Shown here in pieces: positions 7,368-15,999 of a DNA stretch of 26,465 bases. The stretch lies in assembly GCA_036266155.1 (NCBI GenBank), contig DATANR010000187.1:1-26465 (forward strand). The letters are read 5' to 3'. Within the stretch, counting starts at the first letter, position 1. Each line of letters begins with the position of its first letter. This DNA comes from SIAJ01 sp036266155 (GTDB taxonomy: Bacteria; Planctomycetota; Planctomycetia; Gemmatales; Gemmataceae). Under the pieces are notes generated by a model. The model was not told the origin of the DNA. It was given only the letters and a program-made list of their open reading frames with translations, and ran no database searches. A program made the position numbers and the translations under genes.

Positions 7368-7787
7368 ATGCCATACAGCGATAAAATCCTCGAACATTAC
7401 AACAACCCGCGCAACGTCGGCAGTTTCAGCCAGGGCGACACGAACGTCGGCACTGGCCTGGTCGGCGCGCCGGAGTGCGGTGACGTGCTCAAGCTGCAGA
7501 TCCTGGTCAACCCGGAAACGGGGATGATCGAAGATGCGCGGTTCAAGACCTTCGGATGCGGCAGCGCCATTGCGTCGAGTAGCCTCGCCACCGAGTGGCT
7601 CAAGGGCAAAACGATCAACGAGGCGATGGCGATCAAAAACACCGCTATTGTCGAGGAGTTAGCCCTGCCGCCGGTAAAGGTCCACTGCTCGGTCTTGGCC
7701 GAGGACGCCATCAAAGCGGCCATCAAGAATTACCAGGACAAGCAAGAGAAAGAAGCCGGCGTTGAATTGGCTGGTGCCGCGAGTTGA
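7368..7787 (+). CDS. iscU: Iron-sulfur cluster scaffold IscU
   Basis: The 139-residue scaffold carries the three assembly cysteines Cys37 (GAPECGDV), Cys64 (TFGCGSA) and Cys107 (VHCSVLAEDA), plus Asp39 and His106. LPPVK at 100-104 is the known recognition motif for the Hsp70 chaperone HscA. Keeping it implies that an HscA partner exists even though none is next to this operon. The N-terminus YSDKILEHYNNPRNVGSF is canonical. A ribosome binding site AGGAG lies just upstream of the ATG. The last 15 or so residues (KEAGVELAGAAS) form a short extension. Confidence 0.96.
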   Translation: MPYSDKILEHYNNPRNVGSFSQGDTNVGTGLVGAPECGDVLKLQILVNPETGMIEDARFKTFGCGSAIASSSLATEWLKGKTINEAMAIKNTAIVEELALPPVKVHCSVLAEDAIKAAIKNYQDKQEKEAGVELAGAAS

Positions 7788-7832
7788 AGTTGTCCCGTAT
7801 AATCCCCATCGAACCTTCGTCAGGAGCGATAC

Positions 7833-8240
7833 ATGTCGACTGCGACCCTCGAACAACCCACCATTGGCCTGAAGACGGCGGACGCGCCGGCAATCGAGGT
7901 CCCGATCACGGTGACCGAGAAAGCCGCCAGCGAAGTCCGCCGGATCATCGCCGACCAACAAGCTTCAGGCGCCGCCGAGAAGCTCTACCTGCGGATCAGC
8001 GTCCGCGGCGGCGGCTGCTCCGGCTTCCAGAACAAGCTCGATCTCGACACCGTCTTCAACGAGAAGACCGACATCCTGTGCGAACAGCATGGCGTTACCC
8101 TCGTCGTCGACAAGAAGAGCCTGCTCTATCTGCAAGGCGCCACGGTCGACTTCCACGAAGACCTGAACGCCCGCGGCTTCCGCATCACGAACCCCCAGGC
8201 CAAGGGCTCGTGCGGCTGCGGATCGTCGTATTCGATGTAG
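7833..8240 (+). CDS. iscA: A-type iron-sulfur carrier (IscA/ErpA family)
   Basis: The 135-residue A-type protein has Cys62 (RGGGCSGFQ) and the C-terminal pair Cys127-x-Cys129 (GSCGCGSS), the three ligands that bind iron or a cluster in IscA, ErpA and SufA. The core VTEKAASEVRRII to ARGFRITNPQAKG is canonical. About 24 residues precede it (MSTATLEQPTIGLKTADAPA), an extension not found in the shorter family members. An extra Cys83 is present. AGGAG precedes the start. It should deliver clusters from IscU to target proteins. The operon position favours IscA, though ErpA cannot be excluded. Confidence 0.92.
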   Translation: MSTATLEQPTIGLKTADAPAIEVPITVTEKAASEVRRIIADQQASGAAEKLYLRISVRGGGCSGFQNKLDLDTVFNEKTDILCEQHGVTLVVDKKSLLYLQGATVDFHEDLNARGFRITNPQAKGSCGCGSSYSM

Positions 8241-8245
8241 TTCCC

Positions 8246-8320
8246 GTAGGGTGGGTCAAGGCTTTGCGCCGACCCACCGCTGGGCACGGTGGGTCGGCGC
8301 AAAGCCTTGACCCACCCTAC
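8246..8320. repeat. Perfect 34-bp-arm palindromic element between iscA and hscB
   Basis: The left arm 8246-8279 (starting GTAGGGTGGGTCAAGG) and the right arm 8287-8320 (ending CCTTGACCCACCCTAC) are exact reverse complements around the 7-nt loop CTGGGCA. It fills 75 of the 93 bases between the iscA stop and the hscB start. The perfect arms and lack of coding content suggest a dispersed REP/MITE-like element. I recall similar GGGTGGGTC palindromes from other bacterial intergenic regions but cannot search for copies. Confidence 0.9.
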
Positions 8321-8333
8321 AAGACCCGTTTTC

Positions 8334-8828
8334 ATGGACTTCTTTGACCGCGTCGGGCTGCCGCGACGCTTTGCTGTCGACGCTGCCGCGCTCGAACAGG
8401 CGTACCTCGCTCGCAGCCGCGCGTTACATCCCGACTACCATCGCCTCGGCTCGTCAGCCGATCAAGCGGCCAGTACTGAGTTGTCGGCGAGCCTGAACGA
8501 AGCGTATACAACTCTCAAGGACCCGTTCAAACGGGCCGAGTATCTGCTTCAACTGGCCGGCGGACCGACGGCAGGCGAATACAAAGACGTGCCCGGCGAC
8601 TTCTTGAACGAGATGCTCGAAACGCGCATGGGGATCGCGGAATTGTCGCCCGGTTCACCGGCCGCGGCCGCGCTGGAGAAGCAGCTTACCGACCGCCGTG
8701 ACACCTTGCTCGCGAAAGTCGGCAGCATGCTCGACGGCTCAACGCCGACGCGACTGGTGGAAGCCCGTCGACTGTTGAACGCCACCAAATATGTACAAAA
8801 CTTGATCCGAGATTTGCGAGCCATGTAA
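8334..8828 (+). CDS. hscB: Fe-S co-chaperone HscB (J-domain protein)
   Basis: The 164-residue protein starts MDFFDRVGLPRRF, the typical HscB N-terminus. It has a J-domain with the HPD motif at 32-34 (RALHPDYHRL), which stimulates the ATPase of HscA. The C-terminal helical domain (about 85-164), with DFLNEMLETRMGI, binds IscU. Length matches the family (about 170). The ATG at 8334 is chosen by homology; no clear Shine-Dalgarno is visible, and an upstream in-frame ATG at 8289 would lie inside the palindromic repeat. The partner gene hscA is not next to it; a tRNA gene follows immediately. Confidence 0.9.
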   Translation: MDFFDRVGLPRRFAVDAAALEQAYLARSRALHPDYHRLGSSADQAASTELSASLNEAYTTLKDPFKRAEYLLQLAGGPTAGEYKDVPGDFLNEMLETRMGIAELSPGSPAAAALEKQLTDRRDTLLAKVGSMLDGSTPTRLVEARRLLNATKYVQNLIRDLRAM

Positions 8829-8833
8829 TTTCA

Positions 8834-8905
8834 GGGCGCTTAGCTCAGCGGTAGAGCGTTCGCCTTACACGCGAATGGTCACAGGTTCGATCCCTGTAGC
8901 GCCCA
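8834..8905 (+). tRNA. tRNA-Val (anticodon UAC)
   Basis: A complete cloverleaf is visible. The acceptor GGGCGCT (8834-8840) pairs with AGCGCCC (8898-8904), with discriminator A. The D-stem is GCTC/GAGC, the anticodon stem TTCGC/GCGAA with loop CTTACAC, and the T-arm ACAGG-TTCGATC-CCTGT. U8 and A14 are present. CCA is not encoded. The gene starts 5 bases after the hscB stop. Confidence 0.96.
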
Positions 8906-8934
8906 TTTGATCGCCGTCCACTCTTTCCCCAAAA

Positions 8935-11900
8935 CTACTCGCGCGTCAACGGGAACGTGTGCACGCTCTCCCGGCCCTTGGCATCTGTCACGCGGATCGT
9001 CACGCGAACCTCCGCGGCGGCATCGGCGGGAGGTTTCCAGGAGAAGACTCCGTCCGGCGTGATCGTCATTCCGGCGGCAGAGTTCTCCAGCGTGTACTTC
9101 AATCCACCGGCTTTCGCGGTAACCTTGAGCGGATACTTCGCTTCGACGCCCGGCTTGAACGAACGTGGCGGCGTCGATGTCGCCCAGGGGACGTCGACTC
9201 CCGACTTGGCCAACTCCGCTTCGAGGTCGACCGGAATCAGATGAATCTTGTCGCCACGCGGCGCGACGACAATGAGGGCCTTTGCTTCGGGCACGAGGAC
9301 GACGCGTTCGCTCACGTGGCCGAGCGAGAACGGGCTGATCATCTCGCCGCCGAGTGGGTCTGGCCCCTTCAGTTGCGCGATCGGCGCCTTCTGTCCGTAC
9401 GCGTAGATCGTGAACTCGGCGTCGCCACCCATCTTGGGTATCGGCGGCGGGCCCATCGGCGGTGCGCCGGGGCCGGGGATGACGAACGGAAGGTGATATT
9501 GGATGTAAAACGGGCCGCTGGTGGCCGGCAGATACAAGAGATTGGGCGGCTCGCGTGGCGAAGGTTCTTCCGAGCGCACGGCGTCGGGCGTCTTCTTGAG
9601 AGCAATATCGTAAATGCCGTGGCCGCCGGCGAAGAGGTAGCGGCCGCCAGCATCCGGCACCGCGTACACGCTCGGGAATGGACCGACTGACTTTTCGATG
9701 TCGCCTCCATTCAAGCGGAATGTGATCGTGCGACCCGTGCCCGCGGGGCCAACGCCCATTGCGCCCTGGCCAATTGCGAACGTTCGTCCATCGGCCGATG
9801 CCCAAATTTGCATGTTGGCCGTGTTCGCCAACTCCGGCGCATCGAGGCCCGGCGCCGTCAGCGGTTCGAGCGTGTCGCCATCGATGAGCCGCAGGGCGGC
9901 GCCTTCGCGACAGAGGACGGGACCATTGGTCGCCGACCCCACGGCGACCGGCGTGATCAGGCGGGGGAACGCTCGTTCCAGGTCCATCTTGCCCGTCAGC
10001 AAGTCGTAGCGCCGCAGGCCAGGCAGGCTGCGGTCCCACACGAACAGCTTCGACATCCCGGCCGTCCACGCCGGCCGATCGGGAAGGTCAATTTGCCGGA
10101 CTACCTTGGCTTCATTCAAATCGAAGACGTCGACGTTGTGTGTGCTGCGTTGCAAAACCAGCAAGCGGCCGCCGCCTGCTGGCTTGACGCGCATCGGCGA
10201 CAAATGCAACGGCTCAGTGAACGTGAACGTCTTCGCTTCCTTGAGCGCGGTCGGCGGCAACGACTCCGGCAAGGGAGTTAGGCGGAACGGCTTGCTCGGA
10301 ACCGCTGGCGGCAGGGCGGGCGGATCGACTTTCGCCGGGTTCTTCGGCGTGATCTTGGGCTTCGGCGTCACCGGATCGGGAACGACAGGCACGGGCATGT
10401 TGTCCGGATCGACCGGGATGAGATGGACCTTGTTCAAGTTCGGATCGAGTGCGACGAGGAGCTTCACCGTCGGGTAGAAGTGATACCCGCCGGTCGCCTT
10501 GATGTTGCGCGTCCATTCGATGTTGGGCCGCGTCATGCTGGTGACGTTTGGCAAGCGCCCGACAGGCTTGTCCTGGCCATACTTGTAAATGGTCAAACCA
10601 TATTGTGGATCGGCCGCGAAGCGTTCGTCCTTCGCCCGCGATCCCGTGTGGACGTGCAGATAGTAGGGGCCCTCCACGGCGGGAATGAACGTGAGCGTGG
10701 TTGCAACACCCGCTGGTGAGTCGGACGACCAAACCACATCCTTGGTGCTCTCGAATGTACTCGCGAAAACGCCGAAGCCGCTGAGGAAAATGTGCTTGCC
10801 ATCCGCGTCGACGGCGAAGGTGGTCGTGGCGGTTGCGGGAATGTCCTTCTTGAGAAACTTGACGCCGTCGTTCGCGAGCACAAACGCGATTGGTTGATAA
10901 GGATTCGCGCCGCGGCGCGCGATGCCGGCGAAGGTGCGACCGTCCGCTGATGCCGCGACGCGGTCGCTATCCCATTCGACGCCGTCGAGCGCGTCGACGC
11001 GATAGTGGAGCGGCGCCAGCGTCGGCAGGTCGTAGAACGCAGGCTTGCTGCCGCCCATCACCAAAACGGGTCCCGCTGATCCACTGCCCATCGCCAGCGT
11101 CGTGCGCTCAATGGGAACGCCGACCGTGGCTTCGAGCTTGCCGGTCGACAGATCATAGCGCCGCAGGGCCGCGTTGCTGCCGTTGCGCTCGAGCAAGACG
11201 ATCTTGCTGATGCCGGCCGCAAAACTGTTGATCGGCACCTCGGCGTTGATCTCGCGAACGATCTTTGCGTCGAAAACGTCGAAGACCGCCAACTTGCGTG
11301 GATCAGTCTGGAACACCAGATAGCGCCCGCCGCCGGCCGGGCTCACTTTGAGAATGCGGCCCGGAATGTCGACGGCGGTGCGCTCCTTGAGCGCGGTCGG
11401 CTTGAAAACCGTGGCCGGCGGCGCATCCGGCAGCCGCCAGGCGATCGGCTTTTTCTGCGGCAGCGCGGCCCCTTCGAGGCGGACGGGATAGACCGCGAGT
11501 CGATCCTTCGACGCGGGGACTGTGACGAGCAGGCTCGCTTCGGGGACGAAATGTACGAGGCTTGGCAACGTCGGATCGCCGAGCAGATCGGGGATCATCT
11601 CGGGCACGTCGGTCAGCGTTGCAGCAGCGATGTATGTGCCGCGCCGCCAGATAGTAACGCCCTTCCGCGTCGGATTTTGAAGCGCGAGACCGCGCGGCGG
11701 ATCGGTGTCCAGATGTACCACCAAAGCGTAGGTCGTTCCTGGGACCGGCAAACATTGATAGGCCGGGTCGGCATTTTGCTGGATCGGCCGACCGAGGCGG
11801 GCGGGCTTGAATTCGAGATCGAGTTCACCGAACCCGGCCACGTAGACAATCTTCCCATCCGACCCCGGCACGGCATAACTAGTTTGCACGAGTTCTGATT

Positions 11901-14900
11901 TCACACGGATCGCGTTATTCGACAACATTGCCAGCCGCACAAGCGGCCCCGTCGCGCGATTGACCGTGTTCGCCCACGTGCACCCATCAGCCGACGCCCA
12001 CACGCGGCCGGCGGTGAAAGGGAACCCTTCTGCTTCCGGCAAGTCCATCGGCGACAACGATTCAGCGTCATAGAGTTCGGCAACCTCGCCAGCACGCACG
12101 AAGAGCGGGCCGGCCGACGCACTGCCCATGACCATCTCGGTCACGCCTTTCGCGGGAATGGCCTTCTTTCCCTCGCTGGCGCCGGTGAGCAGGTTGAACT
12201 TCTCGATCTCATTCGTCGACGGTCGATACACGAGCATTTGCATTATGCCGGCTGCGACGACCGCCTTGTCATCGCTTAGTTGAACGGTGCGTGCAATCGA
12301 GCCTGTCGAGGCATCGAACACGAACGCCTTCTTGGCGGCCCGCGCGTGCAGGATCAGGAAGCGGCCGTCGCCGCCAGGAACGACCGCATCGAACTTGTCC
12401 GGCGTTTTCACCTCGATGCGCGCGTCAATTTGCGGCGCCTCCACCTCCGGGGCCGGCGGCGCGGCGGGCAATCTGAACTCGGCCCGCGGACCGGCGGCCT
12501 TCGGCGGCGCCTTGACCGGCGGTTTCACCACTTCGGCTACCGGGTCGGGAATGTACTCCTCAACTCGATCGGACTTGATGAGCCGGAACGAGTGAAACGC
12601 TTCCTTGCCAGCCGCGTCTTTGGCGTTCACGATGACCGTGATTTCGGGCTCCGCAAATGCGGCGGGTGCCGTCCATGTGACCAAGCCATCGGGGCTGACC
12701 TTCATGCCATCTGGTCCGCTCTCCAGGGTGAACTTCGCACCGCCGGCCCTGCTGCGCACGCGAATCGGATAGCGGAACTCTTTGCCCGCAACATACGATC
12801 CGGGCGGCGACGACGTGACAAGCAGGAAGTCGATGCCTGCCTCGTCGAGGGCCTGATTCAAGTCGAGCGGCACCAACGTGAGCTTGTCGCGGCTCGGACC
12901 GACGGTCACGAGCAGCTTCGCTCGTGGAACGAGTTGCACCTGCTCGCTTATCGGCAGCGTGTCACTGTGTACGCCGTTCCAGTCAGGGATGTCGCGCAGA
13001 TCGAGCACGCGGGCGAGGGGCGCGTCGAGGCCGTACATGTAGACGGTCACGGCACGGTCCGGGTCTTTCTGAAAGCGCGGTTCATAGCCCTTGAGGCCGC
13101 CGGCAAAATGCACGTGGAAGTAGAACGGTCCGTCGGCTGCGGGCAAGAAGAAGTATCCCGCGAAGCCACCTTGACCCGGATTCGAGTAAACGACGTCGCC
13201 GGTCTTTTTCCCGTCAACCGTCGTGGCCCCCGCGCCACCGCGGAATACGTATTTGCCATCCGCGCTCGGCTGAGCAAACATCCAGCCATCGCCCTGGACC
13301 GGTGGCGCTTTGACCTCGTTGCCCTCGAGCGTCACCATTCCACCCGCAACAAAAACCCGGCCATTTGCCGACGCCCACATGTTGACGCCCGTGAGCGGCA
13401 AGCGGATTGGCTGCGCTTCCATCGGCCTGCCAAAGGGATCAGGCGCCTTGTCCTCCTTCGGTAGTTCCATCTCCGTCAATGAATCGAGATCAAATAGTTT
13501 GCCGCCGCCCTCGGTGGCCAGTGCTAGGGGGCCGTCGGACGCGCTGCCGAGCCCGATCGACTTCACGCCTGGCACATTGACGACCTTGCTCGCTTCCTGA
13601 TTGCCGGTGAGCAAGTCGTAGCGGCGCAGCACGTTGGCAGTCGGCAAATAGACCGCGAGCTTGTTCATGCCGGCCGCGAGCAACGGCTTGTCTTCGGGCA
13701 TGTCGATGAAGCGGACGATCTTGCCTTCGTTGACGTCGAAGACGCCGACCTTGCGAATCTTCGGCAGATGAATGACGAAGAAGCGCCCGCCGCCCGCTGG
13801 CAGCACGCGGCTGGCGGCCTCGGGCAACGTATACGTCTTGCGCTCAGTCGCGGCGAAAGCTTTGATGGGCAGGCGTGCCGGCGTCGGCGGGACGCGGATG
13901 GCCGCCTTCTCGGGCTTCGGCTTCGGCGCGGCCGGCGGGTCGGGCGGCCCCGGTGGCGGCGCAGGGGCGACGGCGACGTCGTCCGACGCCGGTGTCAGAT
14001 TGAAGGTGTGAAACGCTTCCTTGCCCGACTTGTCCTTGAGGTTCAGAATTACCGAGACCTGTTCCGTGAATGCGACCGGCGGCCGCCAGGTGATTGTACC
14101 GTCGGCGGCGACCTTCATGCCATCTGGCCCGGCGTCGAGTTTGAATTGAATGTCCCCGGCCTTTGAACGCGCGCGAACCGCATAGCGCAATTCGACGCCG
14201 CCCTTGTAATGCGCCGGCGGAGCGGAGGTAACGACAAGGAACTCGGCCCCGGACTTCTCGAGTTCTTTCTCCAGGTCGATGGGAATGAGCCGCAGCTTGT
14301 CGCCGGCCCGGACGACGAGCAAATTCGCCCGTGGGATCAGATTGAACGCCGTCGGCAACCCCTGGAGCAGCGCCCAGTCCGCGGCGCCGATCGCCGCGCC
14401 GCCCACGGCAGGCTTGGGCGGCAAGGTGACAGTCGCAACCGGTTGATTCAAGCCGTACAGGTAAACGCGAATTTCGTTGGCCTTGGCCGCGACCCGGCCC
14501 GGACGACCGAGTCGCCCGATCGGATCGTCGCCGCTGCCGAGTTCCATGTAGTAGGGGCCATGATGCGCTGGCAGAAACATGCTCGCCATGTGCCCGCCGC
14601 CATTGTTGAACCCGCCCTCGACGAGATCGCCGGCCGGCTTCAGATCAACGGTCAGCGGTTTGTGCCCGCCCGCAAAAACGTATTTCCCATCGGCGCTCGG
14701 CTGCACGAACCACGTGCTCGTATGTTCCCGTTTACTCGTGACCTTGCCGCCTTCCAGGCTCACGACCTGCACGCCGTTTGGCATACCGAAGTTGCCCGTG
14801 TTGCCGAAGACCCGGCCATTGCCGCCGGCCCAGATGTCGCCGCCGTCAAATGGCAACGATTGCGGCGCGGCCGCTCCTGGAGCGCCAATGCCGCCAAACG

Positions 14901-15822
14901 GATCCAGCGCGGCATCGGCCGGCAGCGGGATTTCAGCAAACGTCGTGATGTCGTAGAGCTTCGCCGCACCGTCACCGCGAACAACCAAGGGACCCGCCGA
15001 CGAATGCCCCATGACGAAGGCGTTGACGCCGTGCACCTTCAACGGCTTCGACACCTCCATCTGGCCCGAGAGCAGATCGTACCGGCGCACGATCTCCGCG
15101 TTCGGCAAGAACACGAGCAGCTTGCTCATCCCCGCGGTGAACAGAATTTTGTCCTCCGCGAGGTCGATGTAGCGTTCGATCTTGGCTGAATTGGCATCGA
15201 AGACCGCAAGCTTTCGTGTCTTCGGAAGGTGCAGAATCAGAAAGCGGCCCGCACCACCGACGACCGCGCGATCAGCGGTTTCAGGAAGAGTCAAATCCTT
15301 GGCTTCCGCGACTGGCGATGGTTTGATATCGACAGGGGTCGGTGCCGGCGGCAGCTTCAATTCCTTGACCGGCGGCGGGCCTTTCGGCGGCGGTGCTCCG
15401 GGGAAATCAGGTCCTTTCGGCATGGGCGGCCCAGGCACTGCCGGAAAGTCAGGTGGATGCAAGCCGGGATCAAGGGCGGGAAACGGGATCGGATCTTCTT
15501 TCCTCGGTTCCATCGGTCGCACGGGATCGGGCTGCATCGGCGCGTTCTGCACGTTGTTGGCGACCGGGGCCTGCGCGACGGGTTTGCCGGGTCCGGCGGG
15601 AGCAGCGACGAAATACCAAGCAGCGATCCCGATGCCCACGACCGCGAGCACAACGAACATTACCCCACCAACAATCAAGCCGATGATGAGTGCCGCCCCG
15701 CCGCCGCGCGTGGGCTCGGGCAGCCGAGCATCGCAGCGCGGGCAATAGTTTTTGCGCCCCTGCCGCTCATCCGGTAGTTGAACATTGGCGCCGCAGTCGG
15801 CACAGCGGAATTTGAGGGCCAT
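8935..15822 (-). CDS. Giant zinc-ribbon, membrane-anchored protein with five propeller-like modules
   Basis: This 2,295-residue protein has a zinc ribbon (Cys7-x2-Cys10, Cys27-x2-Cys30: FRCADCGANVQ and NYCPRCDARLP). One membrane helix follows (about 43-72), then a Pro-rich stalk (about 75-170). Five homologous modules begin near residues 177, 665, 1140, 1485 and 1870. Each opens with a GGGRxLxLxxxxxKxxVFD pattern and continues with AGMSKLxV, LRRYDLLTGK, GSASxGPL and SADGKYVFxGG motifs, resembling WD40/YVTN beta-propeller blades. Modules 1, 2 and 5 end in an Ig/cadherin-like domain (GPDGMKV..DGxxxWxPP, near 550-609, 1020-1080 and 2230-2290); modules 3 and 4 lack it. The ATG at 15822 has GGGAG six bases upstream; two further in-frame ATGs (15828, 15849) are less well placed. 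Likely topology is cytoplasmic ribbon and large extracytoplasmic part. Function unknown. Confidence 0.85.
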   Translation of the reverse strand: MALKFRCADCGANVQLPDERQGRKNYCPRCDARLPEPTRGGGAALIIGLIVGGVMFVVLAVVGIGIAAWYFVAAPAGPGKPVAQAPVANNVQNAPMQPDPVRPMEPRKEDPIPFPALDPGLHPPDFPAVPGPPMPKGPDFPGAPPPKGPPPVKELKLPPAPTPVDIKPSPVAEAKDLTLPETADRAVVGGAGRFLILHLPKTRKLAVFDANSAKIERYIDLAEDKILFTAGMSKLLVFLPNAEIVRRYDLLSGQMEVSKPLKVHGVNAFVMGHSSAGPLVVRGDGAAKLYDITTFAEIPLPADAALDPFGGIGAPGAAAPQSLPFDGGDIWAGGNGRVFGNTGNFGMPNGVQVVSLEGGKVTSKREHTSTWFVQPSADGKYVFAGGHKPLTVDLKPAGDLVEGGFNNGGGHMASMFLPAHHGPYYMELGSGDDPIGRLGRPGRVAAKANEIRVYLYGLNQPVATVTLPPKPAVGGAAIGAADWALLQGLPTAFNLIPRANLLVVRAGDKLRLIPIDLEKELEKSGAEFLVVTSAPPAHYKGGVELRYAVRARSKAGDIQFKLDAGPDGMKVAADGTITWRPPVAFTEQVSVILNLKDKSGKEAFHTFNLTPASDDVAVAPAPPPGPPDPPAAPKPKPEKAAIRVPPTPARLPIKAFAATERKTYTLPEAASRVLPAGGGRFFVIHLPKIRKVGVFDVNEGKIVRFIDMPEDKPLLAAGMNKLAVYLPTANVLRRYDLLTGNQEASKVVNVPGVKSIGLGSASDGPLALATEGGGKLFDLDSLTEMELPKEDKAPDPFGRPMEAQPIRLPLTGVNMWASANGRVFVAGGMVTLEGNEVKAPPVQGDGWMFAQPSADGKYVFRGGAGATTVDGKKTGDVVYSNPGQGGFAGYFFLPAADGPFYFHVHFAGGLKGYEPRFQKDPDRAVTVYMYGLDAPLARVLDLRDIPDWNGVHSDTLPISEQVQLVPRAKLLVTVGPSRDKLTLVPLDLNQALDEAGIDFLLVTSSPPGSYVAGKEFRYPIRVRSRAGGAKFTLESGPDGMKVSPDGLVTWTAPAAFAEPEITVIVNAKDAAGKEAFHSFRLIKSDRVEEYIPDPVAEVVKPPVKAPPKAAGPRAEFRLPAAPPAPEVEAPQIDARIEVKTPDKFDAVVPGGDGRFLILHARAAKKAFVFDASTGSIARTVQLSDDKAVVAAGIMQMLVYRPSTNEIEKFNLLTGASEGKKAIPAKGVTEMVMGSASAGPLFVRAGEVAELYDAESLSPMDLPEAEGFPFTAGRVWASADGCTWANTVNRATGPLVRLAMLSNNAIRVKSELVQTSYAVPGSDGKIVYVAGFGELDLEFKPARLGRPIQQNADPAYQCLPVPGTTYALVVHLDTDPPRGLALQNPTRKGVTIWRRGTYIAAATLTDVPEMIPDLLGDPTLPSLVHFVPEASLLVTVPASKDRLAVYPVRLEGAALPQKKPIAWRLPDAPPATVFKPTALKERTAVDIPGRILKVSPAGGGRYLVFQTDPRKLAVFDVFDAKIVREINAEVPINSFAAGISKIVLLERNGSNAALRRYDLSTGKLEATVGVPIERTTLAMGSGSAGPVLVMGGSKPAFYDLPTLAPLHYRVDALDGVEWDSDRVAASADGRTFAGIARRGANPYQPIAFVLANDGVKFLKKDIPATATTTFAVDADGKHIFLSGFGVFASTFESTKDVVWSSDSPAGVATTLTFIPAVEGPYYLHVHTGSRAKDERFAADPQYGLTIYKYGQDKPVGRLPNVTSMTRPNIEWTRNIKATGGYHFYPTVKLLVALDPNLNKVHLIPVDPDNMPVPVVPDPVTPKPKITPKNPAKVDPPALPPAVPSKPFRLTPLPESLPPTALKEAKTFTFTEPLHLSPMRVKPAGGGRLLVLQRSTHNVDVFDLNEAKVVRQIDLPDRPAWTAGMSKLFVWDRSLPGLRRYDLLTGKMDLERAFPRLITPVAVGSATNGPVLCREGAALRLIDGDTLEPLTAPGLDAPELANTANMQIWASADGRTFAIGQGAMGVGPAGTGRTITFRLNGGDIEKSVGPFPSVYAVPDAGGRYLFAGGHGIYDIALKKTPDAVRSEEPSPREPPNLLYLPATSGPFYIQYHLPFVIPGPGAPPMGPPPIPKMGGDAEFTIYAYGQKAPIAQLKGPDPLGGEMISPFSLGHVSERVVLVPEAKALIVVAPRGDKIHLIPVDLEAELAKSGVDVPWATSTPPRSFKPGVEAKYPLKVTAKAGGLKYTLENSAAGMTITPDGVFSWKPPADAAAEVRVTIRVTDAKGRESVHTFPLTRE

Positions 15823-15999
15823 CGGCATCTCCCGACGCGAGCCGGCCAATCCACAATCAAACTATCCGCGCCGCGTGGGAACCGCAAGCGATTGCCTTCG
15901 TAACGAATGCATTGCGTTCCATTTCAAGAAAAATCGATGAAACGCTTTTGGGGCTGTGTGTGTGAAAGCAATCCATTCACACTCGAGGCGTGGCGTTCG

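Noticed and set aside
8246..8320. The palindrome as the terminator of the iron-sulfur operon
   Set aside because: No T-tract follows it, and hscB, an obvious operon member, lies just downstream, so simple termination is unlikely.
10214..14166. Long open frames on both strands within the giant protein gene
   Set aside because: High GC content produces long shadow frames. Their translations are Arg-rich and repeat in step with the modules of the real gene, so they only reflect its repetitive codons.
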